This document shows, in pieces, positions 57,122 to 64,000 of a stretch of DNA of 64,000 nt (within the stretch, counting starts at the first letter, position 1; the number at the start of each line of letters is the position of its first letter). The translations under genes and the position numbers were made by a program. A model generated the notes under the pieces. That model made no database searches. It was not told where the DNA came from and worked only from the letters and a program-made list of their open reading frames with translations. The stretch is from Acorus gramineus (lineage: Eukaryota > Streptophyta > Magnoliopsida > Acorales > Acoraceae): the NCBI GenBank assembly GCA_030737835.1, contig JAUJYN010000013.1, positions 3,591,570 through 3,655,569 on the forward strand. The letters are read 5' to 3'.

Positions 57122-57165
57122 TAATTGGTTAACCGTGATTAATTTAGAAAAAAAGCCAAAAGTTA

Positions 57166-57845
57166 GTGTACATAAAATCTATGCGTCTTACTGAACCATC
57201 TCTGGACAGATTGGTTGAGGTTACCCCTCATATGTTAGATTTAACGATGTAAATATCCCAGCTAAGGATCAAGAATTAAGCCACTGTTTGGTTCTAGAAT
57301 AGGGATTGGAATAACCAGGAATTAGTCGGAATAGGAAAAAATAGGTGTTTGGGAGAAATGAATATAGTGGTATTTGGATGTTGGAATAACCGAGAATAAA
57401 TAGATATATCAATTCCATGTGTTCCTTGATATTAGTCTATTCCAACCATTGTAATAAGTGGATCTAGATCTCACACTAATTTTTTTCCCATTTGTTTGCC
57501 CATTAAAAATGTCAATTCAAAATTATAATCACTTATCCACATCTTATCCAACAACTTATTCAAACTCAACCAAACAACAATAACTCATTATTTAGTTTTC
57601 CAATAAAAATAAATTAAAAACACAACCAAACATAAAATGACTTATTTCATATCATATTGGTATACTTATCTATCATAGAATAACCTCTATCCAAACGAGG
57701 TGTAAGTGTATCATGAATTAAGTGCTTATTATATTCGTTAATATTTTTTATTTTTAATAAATTATGTAATCATACTTAACCCAATACCGAATTTGATTTA
57801 ATTGATTCTATATTATAAATTACGTAATCAGATTTAACCGGTTAC
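57166..57845 (+). repeat. Direct repeat D3, copy 1 (interrupted)
   Basis: 57166-57279 and 57703-57845 together match 59455-59690: GATTGGTTGAGG, TAAATATCCCAG, GTGTATCATGAATTAA and TTGATTTAATTGA. The interruption is the MITE at 57280-57702. Confidence 0.8.
57280..57702. mobile_element. Tourist-like MITE with empty-site partner
   Basis: 423 bp between TAA (57277-57279) and TAA (57703-57705). Ends GCCACTGTTTGG and, from the right, CACCTCGTTTGG. The uninterrupted copy of the host repeat at 59455-59690 shows the empty site near 59568. TAA duplications fit PIF/Harbinger. Confidence 0.8.
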
Positions 57846-57847
57846 TT

Positions 57848-57893
57848 TTTTAATGAGGCCGGTGAAAGTTGGGCAAGCTCTATTTAATTACAA
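57848..57893 (+). repeat. Dispersed repeat, copy 3 (partial)
   Basis: TTTTTTAATGAGGCCGGTGA and AAAGTTGGGCAAGC match 42388-42430 and, in reverse, part of 2300-2350. Confidence 0.7.
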
Positions 57894-59240
57894 CAATGAT
57901 TCACAGGCCTCATATAGGCCCCATGAGATGGCACAAGGTTTAATACCTATTTTGTTCTTTCTGTCTTTTTCAATAATTACTCCCTATAATCAAGGAGTCG
58001 GTTAACAATGGCTGATGTGTCATGATTTTTTTAATTTGTTTGGAGGATCAAATCCCATGATTTTTTATAATTAATAGTCTTCTCTCTTTTGCTTTATAAG
58101 ATAGAAAGAAAAAACATGATCTGTCTGTCTGTCCCATCTATGGCTTCTTTTTCTTCTCCACCTAAAATAAAATTTGTATTTCAGTTACATTCCTTGTTTT
58201 GCATTTATTACCATTTTTATTATTGAATTTGATGCTAAATGTTAAATTCGATAACAATTTTACAACATTTTTTTTAATAACACATAGAACTAGATCAAAA
58301 GATTGTTTTGGAGGTTTTTCAAGCATTGATTTCTTTTTCGGAGGACTTTTTAGCCTCCAATCAAATCGAAAATCATAATTGAACGATTGGATGTCGTTTC
58401 CAATGTTTGTCGATTCAGGTGCGGCCTTTTATTTTTAGTTTATTTTGCATTTGTTATAATTTTTTTATTGAATTTGGTGCTAGATGTTAAATCTGACAGC
58501 CTTAAATCTGACCATTTGATCTTTAAATTATTTAACAATTATATCTAAAAGTCAGTTACATTTTGGAATGTAACTAACTTTTAATTGCTTTATATAAACG
58601 AAGTCAGTTATATTTACAAATGTAATTGACTTCTAATGCAATTTATTATTCAAATTAAGTTACATTGTATAAATGTAACTGAATTTTATTTCGAACTCTA
58701 ATTTTATATTGTGATTTGTGTTTCATTTCTGTATTTATTGGGAAAAAAATTGCATCAATCACAAATACTTTATTTGATTATTGGAATCGAAAAAATACAA
58801 ATTAACAACAGTGTTTAAAAAAACGTTGATTATTCCTTATCGCCATCGTTTTCTGATTGAATGAGAGGTCGCAAACAAAAATTTGGTATTTTTTTGTGTT
58901 TTTGATGAAATGTGTTTCTTGAATAATTTCGTTTTTCAGTTGTTTTAAGAAACCCTAGAAGATTTGAATTTCGGTTTTGTTTTCATAAATGTAATTAATG
59001 GTTTCTTTTTTTATTGGTTCTAAAAAAAATAGGTTTCTTGAAATAAATTGAATATGTTGACATGTTTTTCGAAAAAGGTGGAGAAGGATTTAATGAGGGA
59101 GAAAATCGTAGGGTTTTAAATGAGTGTAATATTGTATTTTGCCTTCTTAACCTTTTTTAAAAGTCAAACAAGCAACCAATGAGATAATGACACCTTATGA
59201 GACTTGTGAATGGGGCCTAAATAGTAGGGCATGTGTAGCA
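57885..59240 (-). mobile_element. Mutator-like non-autonomous element, copy B
   Basis: Read from the right (minus strand) it starts CCTGCTACACATGCCC, then TTTAGGCCCCATTCACAAGT, AGGTGTCATTATCTCATTGG and TTGTTTGACTTTT, matching the left part of 40547-42080. The left end has GGCCTCATATAGGCCCCATG. Boundaries are approximate. No protein frame. Confidence 0.55.
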
Positions 59241-59748
59241 GGATTCATTTAATTAACTAAACAATATTCAATTATCGTTTGACTCCTTTTCAGTGGATAA
59301 AAAAAGGGTGAAATGTGATTAAAATGGCTATTTTTTAGTAGATAAAAAATTGCAATTAAACTGACCCTCTTTTAGTCTATAAAAAATTGCAATTAAACTA
59401 GCTCTGGGGCTAAAGATGCAATTTTTTAAAGGGTTTAATGTGAAAATTGACCTATATAAAATCTAGGTAAATTACGGAATCACCTCTTAACTGATTGGTT
59501 GAGGTATCCCTTCACATATTTAAAAATTTAACGAGGTAAATATCCCAGTTAAGGATCACGAATCAAGTGTATCATGAATTAAAAGCTTATTATATTTGTT
59601 AATATTTTTTATTTTAATAAATTATGTGATCAGATTTAACGTGATTCCTAATTTGATTTAATTGAGTCCATATTATAAATAGGACTTGTAACCGCATAAC
59701 ATATCATATTTTTATCTATAATATTGAGTTTATTCTCTTTGAGAGAAG
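59241..59748. other. Left flank of the Tork copia element
   Basis: Contains direct repeat D3 copy 2 (59455-59690), uninterrupted. No gene. Confidence 0.6.
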
Positions 59749-60189
59749 TGTTGTGATATTTTAACACAGATCATCTCTCTGTAGTTTCTATGGCCCAAAG
59801 TTGAAGTCATGGTGGAAATATATTTAGAGATTGAGAAATATATTTAGAGATTATAAAATATATTTAGAGATTGCAAAATATATTTCTAAGATTCTGGAGA
59901 TTGTGAAATCTGTCTCTAAGATTCTTGAGATCACTAAATCTGTTTATTTCTAAATTTGTTTGTTTCCTCTTTAAGCTGTTTGTTTCCTCTATATATGTTT
60001 TTGAGAAAAAAAAAATATTGTGAGGCACCTAGACAATTCTTCTCAATAAAATCATTACCGCCACGTGGATGTAGGCAATTTACCGAACCACGTAAATTCC
60101 TTGTCTTCTGTGTGATTGCTCGTTTGATTTGTTCGTCTTCTCTCTCAAACCCTCAAACCTAGATCTATTTGGGGAGGTTTTCCGCAACA
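59749..60189 (+). repeat. 5' LTR of Tork copia element
   Basis: 441 bp bounded by TGTTG and CAACA. Contains four GAGATT..AAATATATTT(A/C) repeats at about 59815-59890. Confidence 0.8.
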
Positions 60190-60192
60190 AAT

Positions 60193-60204
60193 TGGTATCA
60201 GAGC
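60193..60204 (+). promoter_or_regulatory. tRNA-Met primer-binding site
   Basis: TGGTATCAGAGC, three bases after the LTR. Confidence 0.9.
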
Positions 60205-60358
60205 CTAGGGTTTCTGAATCATAGGGTTTCCCCTTGGTGAGATCTAGAGGTTCTTTGATTAGATTTGAGGTTCCATTGCTCAGATCTAGGATTTCTTTGA
60301 GTGGATCTAGAATTTTTCCAAGTTCTAGGGTTTTGTTCATTCAAGAAAAAATTCAAAG

Positions 60359-61229
60359 ATGGCGAGGGTTTCGAACACAAAGTTTGATGTTGAGAAGTTT
60401 GACGGAAAGATTAACTTCGGACTCTGGCAAATCCAAGTTAAGAATGTCTTGATCCAACAAAGTCTTCACAAGGCTAGACGGGAAGGAGAAAAATCCGAGT
60501 TCGATAAAGGATGATGATTGGGATGACTTTGACCTTCAAGCGTGAAGTACCATTCGTTTGTGTCTGGCAAAGGATATCTTACCCAACGTATCGACGGAGA
60601 AGTCTGCGGCGACCATCTAGTTGAAACTGGAGAGTCTGTACATGACGAAGTCCTTGACTGGTCGTCTGTACTTGAAAAGACAACTCTATACATTGCGGAT
60701 TAAGGAAGGTATGTCTATTACAGAACATCTTAATTTATTTAGTAGACTAGTTTCTGAACTAGGAAAAATAGATGAAAAGATGTCTGATGAAGATCAAGCT
60801 CTAATGCTCTTATGTTCTCTTCCTAATTCCCCTGAGCATCTCGTGATGACGTTGCTCCATGGAAAGGACACTATTGAATTAGAGACCGTCACGGCAGCGC
60901 TCTTATCGCATGAGATAGGAAAGAAGTATTCTGATAGTGACTCACAGGCGGATGATTTTACTGTGAGAGGAAAAACGGATGAGAGGGAATCTGGAAGGAA
61001 TAAATACAGATCCAAGTCCAGGAAGCGGGAGATCAGGTGTTATAAGCGTCAGAAGAAAGGGCACATGAGAAAGAATTGTCCTGAATTAAATCGGCACAAC
61101 AAGGAAAAGGCAATTGAGGAGGCTAGTATAGCTGAATCTGGTTCTGATGATGCAGAGAATGTCTTGTCAGTTGTTTTTGAAACACAGTCCAAACATGCGT
61201 CGATCGTTGTTTCTCAGGGAGTACTGTGA
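60359..61229 (+). pseudogene. Copia gag, frameshifted
   Basis: Starts MARVSNTKFDVEKFDGK at 60359 and breaks by frameshift near 60480, with further stops until an open stretch 60621-61229. This holds KLESLYMTKSLTGRLYLKRQ and RIKEGMSITEHLNLFSRLV of the Tnt1-type capsid domain. The zinc knuckle (61038-61079) reads CYKRQKKGHMRKNC, so the second cysteine of the CCHC set is replaced by arginine. The frame ends where protease should begin. Confidence 0.85.
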
Positions 61230-62891
61230 TTGGTGGAGCTGCGGTGTCTACATCAAGCGACAATGGCCTCTCGCTTACACAATTGTGGCATATGCGCCTT
61301 GGGCATATGACCGAGAGAGGGATGTCGGAGCTAAGCAAGCAAGGCTTGTTGAAGGGTGTGAAGGCTGGGAAGATTGACTTCTGTGAACATTGCGTCTTCG
61401 TCAAGCAATGTAGAGTCAAATTCAGCACATCAATTCACACGGCCAAGGGCACTCTAGATTACATCCATTCGGATGTATGGCCCATCGAAGGTTCCATCGA
61501 AAGGTGGAGCAAGGTACTTTGTCACTTTTATTGATGATTATTCTCGTTATGTATGGATTTACATGATAAAGGGTAAGGATGAGGTAGTGTTTGAGATCTT
61601 CAAGAAGTGAAAGGCGTTGTTGGAAAATCAAATAAGAAGGAAGGTCAGGCGGTTGAGGACCGACAATGGTGGAGAATACACCTATGGACCTTTTCTTGGA
61701 GTTTTGTAAGGTCAATGGTATCGCCAGACATTTCACGGTGAAGAACACACCCCAACAGAATGGAGTGGTAGAGCGGATGAATAGGACCCTACTTGAAAGG
61801 GCAAGATGCATGTTATCCAACGCAGGTTTGGGTAGAGAGCTTTGGGCTGAAGCGGTCAACACGACATGCTATCTTGTGAATAGATCTCCATCGATAGCTA
61901 TAGAGTGCAAGACTCCTATTGAGAAGTGGTCGGGGAAGCATGTAGATTATAGTGCGTTGAGGATCTTTAGATGTCCCGCTTACTTTCACATCAAAGAAAG
62001 TAAGATTGATCAAAGGGCAAAGAAGTCAATCTTCTTGGGCTACGCAGAGGGTGTTAAGGAATACCGGCTATGATGTCCTGAGGAACGCAAGCTAGTGTTC
62101 AGCAGAGATGTTACATTCGACGAGTCTGCTTTACAAACTTCTAGTAAGTAGAGTAATTCTCTAGGAGGGATGATGGATGATGCTATTGAGGTTGAGTTGG
62201 AAACTCCCACAGATGCATCAGCGAAAGTTGACGAAGAGGTTCAGGAACAGCGACAACCACAGCAGCAGTCCTTAGTGGAAGGCAGATCCAGAAGGACACA
62301 CCGGGCACCGGTTCGATATGGGTTCGAGGACATGGTGGCGTACGCACTAACCATCGATGGTGATGAACCGTTTTCATTCAGAGAAGCAGCACAAGATTCC
62401 TTTTGCAGGGAATGGAAGACAGCCATGGAAGAGGAGATGGAGTCTCTTCACAAGAACCGGACTTGGGTACTTGCAGAACTACCCAAGGGGAAGCGAGCTA
62501 TAGGGTGCAAGTGGGTGTACAAGAAGAAGGAAGGCTCTCCAGAGTGTAGTGGCACAAGGTACAAGGTGCGGTTGTTAGCCAAGGGCTATGCTCAAAAGGA
62601 AGGGATAGACTACAATGATGTATTTTCACCTGTTGTTAAACATACTTCCATCCGTGTTTTGTTAGGTATTGTTGTACAATTTGACTTGGAACTTGAGCAA
62701 CTCGATGTCAAAACGGCGTTTCTACATGGTGATCTCGATGAGGAAATCTTCATGAGTCAGCCCGAGGGGTTTACAGTTGCTAGAAAGGAGAACCTAGTGT
62801 GCAAACTGAAGAAGTCATTGTACGGACTAAAGCAATTGCCAAGGCAGTGGTACAAGAGGTTTGACACGTTTATGATGAACCAAGGATACAC
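61230..62891 (+). pseudogene. Copia pol, frameshifted and truncated
   Basis: Order: pre-integrase domain (LWHMRLGHMTERGMSELSKQ), integrase core with IDDYSRYVWIY, DNGGEY (61661-61678) and NGVVERMNRTLLERAR, then reverse transcriptase with REWKTAMEEEMESL, IGCKWVYKKKEG, DVKTAFLHGDLDEEIFM and LYGLKQLPRQWYKRF. Frame changes near 61530 and stops at 61608, 62071 and 62147 break it. The sequence ends before the YVDD active site. Protease is absent, so it is not autonomous. Confidence 0.88.
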
Positions 62892-64000
62892 TGTCGGTAT
62901 CGGATTTCAGGAAAAGGAAAGAAAGGGGCCCTCTCTTCCTCCTCTCCGGTCCTCCGGTGGTCTGTGCGTGTGTGGGGGCTCTTCGGAGGCTCAGATCCGG
63001 AGAGCTGCGCCTTGACAGACTCGGTCGAGTCGTCTCTCAGAAGGGGTGATAGGTTGGTTGTCCGTTCCTGGCTGAGGCGGCCGATGGATCCTTAGGAGGA
63101 TTCAGGGGTTGTTGTCATCGCTACCTGCTTTTCTCAAAAAGCAGGAGAAGTTGGGGTGGATTTGATCGCCTTCGTGTGGGTGTTTGTGGGATCTCCGCTC
63201 TGAGACACGGATATGCCATACACAGAGGTGAAGACAGGGATCCTCTTCTGCTTCGGGAACCTGTTTAGAGGAGAATTGGGACTTGAGGTGGGTTAGGGAA
63301 GGGTCGGCTAATTGGGTTTAGCCGCCTGGTGGGGGGTGGCTAGTTGTAGGTAGCCGCCTGGTGTCTGGTTCAATTTGGACAGAACCTGGGTAGGGTTTGG
63401 GTTTGGTTTTGGAAGAGGTTAAACCGGGTTTAGCCTGGGTTTTGGAGAGTGGTTTGGTGTAGGAAATGGGTTTCTCTCTCACTTTTCTCTCTAGGGTTTG
63501 AGTGGTGGTATAGGCTTTGATGGTTGGGAATGTGGGTGGTTGGGGGTTATTGATGGGTATTGATTGCTATTGATTCCTATTGCTTGTTATTGATTGATGG
63601 ATCTGAATTGGTTGCTCGTCTATTTATAGTAAAAAAGGGGTATGAGAATGTCCACTGGATAATAGATAAAAATGGGTAATAAGGTGCTTGATTTGACATC
63701 CCATTAGATCTTTGTTTTCTGACAATGTCCAGGTGAAGGGCAGCTAGTTGTGTTTAGCTGCCCAGAGAGGGGTGGCTACCTGAGAGTAGCCGCCCCCATC
63801 ATAACCTGCCATACGTCCCATCTCTGACAAGCGGTGGCTTCGGTCGATTACTAAGGATGAACCGGCTAAGATGGGGCGGATAGAAGGGACCATCCGCCGT
63901 AATCATGCTTGCTTTATGTCTCATCCAGAAAGACGGTTTGGGGTCGGTCAGGGGGGCGGCTAGTTGGAACTAGCCGCCTAGTATGGGGCGGCTACTCTAA
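62892..64000 (-). mobile_element. LTR-like element, runs off the right edge
   Basis: Begins exactly at the break in copia reverse transcriptase with TGTCGGTATCGG. On the minus strand there is a TATA box near 63630 (ACTATAAATAGACG), a plausible leader and an end ..GATACCGACA, which together suggest an LTR transcribed leftward. Six GGCGGCTA..TAGCCGCC palindromes lie at 63303-64000. An alternative is a CACTA transposon, since the junction also reads CACTG and such elements have palindromic subterminal repeats. No protein domain is recognised. Confidence 0.5.
63303..64000. repeat. Array of GGCGGCTA palindromes
   Basis: Units at 63303-63326, 63336-63358, 63738-63763, 63769-63796, 63955-63978 and a cut one from 63985. 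Each is GG(C/T)(G/A)GCTA, 4-10 bases, TAGC(C/T)GCC. Spacers differ. Confidence 0.8.

Larger units (their letters stand above)
55267..57159. mobile_element. Long-TIR element with two nested MITEs
   Basis: Left TIR about 55267-55510 and right TIR about 56390-56635 plus 57122-57159 are inverted copies: AAACTAATCACGGTTAA, CCCACTTAAAATGCCAA and TACAAGATCCTTAAAAAC occur on both sides in reverse. The right TIR is split by the MITE at 56636-57121, and the interior holds the foldback at 55606-55885. The motif GTTGGCGTTTT / AAAACGCCA occurs about ten times in both directions. No transposase. Confidence 0.75.
59749..62891 (+). mobile_element. Truncated Ty1/copia element (Tork/Tnt1 type)
   Basis: A 5' LTR (59749-60189), primer-binding site TGGTATCAGAGC (60193-60204), gag and pol. 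Gag (KLESLYMTKSLTGRLYLK) and the pre-integrase segment (IGGAAVSTSS, LWHMRLGHMTERGM) are of the Tnt1/Tork kind. Protease is deleted. The element stops inside reverse transcriptase at 62891, where an unrelated LTR-like sequence begins; the 3' half may lie beyond the window. Confidence 0.85.

Noticed and set aside
62892..63015. C-terminal extension of the copia frame past 62891
   Set aside because: The frame simply reads through into the inserted element; the residues after GYT do not match reverse transcriptase.

Overview
This window is nuclear DNA of a flowering plant. Long AT-rich intergenic stretches separate a few genes with much more GC-rich coding sequence. The sharp GC peak at the 5' end of the ribokinase gene and of the first DUF538 gene is typical of monocots. 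That is inference from composition, and I do not name a species. No rRNA, tRNA, CRISPR, plastid or mitochondrial genes are supported.

Genes. Five host genes look intact. One is a four-exon plastid-type ribokinase (24120-27815, +). The other four encode DUF538 proteins: 4758-5267 (-), 29805-30233 (-), 43563-43988 (+) and 52091-52516 (+). The last two are about 93% identical tandem copies separated by a Ty3/gypsy Tat element; the first is a divergent SVB-like member. A 1.4 kb inverted duplication at about 20.07-21.49 kb carries a broken gene fragment in which an intron survives in both arms.

Mobile elements fill most of the rest. (1) 8385-10762 (-) is a gag-only element with LTRs, a TTTTC target duplication and an open gag frame. 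(2) 32148-42261 (+) is a decayed Ty1/copia element; it contains a 3.26 kb solo LTR (34215-37476) and, in its 3' LTR, a 1.5 kb Mutator-like element (40547-42080). (3) 46054-51571 (+) is a Tat element with ATAGT target duplications, internal deletions and stops. (4) 59749-62891 is a Tork/Tnt1-type copia element cut inside reverse transcriptase by another LTR-like sequence that runs off the right edge. Between them lie many small DNA transposons: hAT MITEs with exact 8-bp target duplications (1525-2016, 2506-2956, 16381-17159), a Tourist-like MITE whose empty site is also in the window (57280-57702), long-TIR and foldback elements, and a tRNA-type SINE family.

Layout. 0-7 kb: hAT MITEs around DUF538 gene 1. 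7-24 kb: gag-only element, palindromes, MITEs and the inverted gene fragment. 24-28 kb: ribokinase. 29-32 kb: DUF538 gene 2 and repeats. 32-42 kb: nested copia. 43-52.5 kb: DUF538 genes 3 and 4 around the Tat element. 52.8-59.7 kb: dense cluster of TIR elements. 59.7-64 kb: copia plus the terminal LTR-like unit. The host genes form no pathway; the DUF538 set is a family expanded by duplication and then spread apart by transposon insertion.
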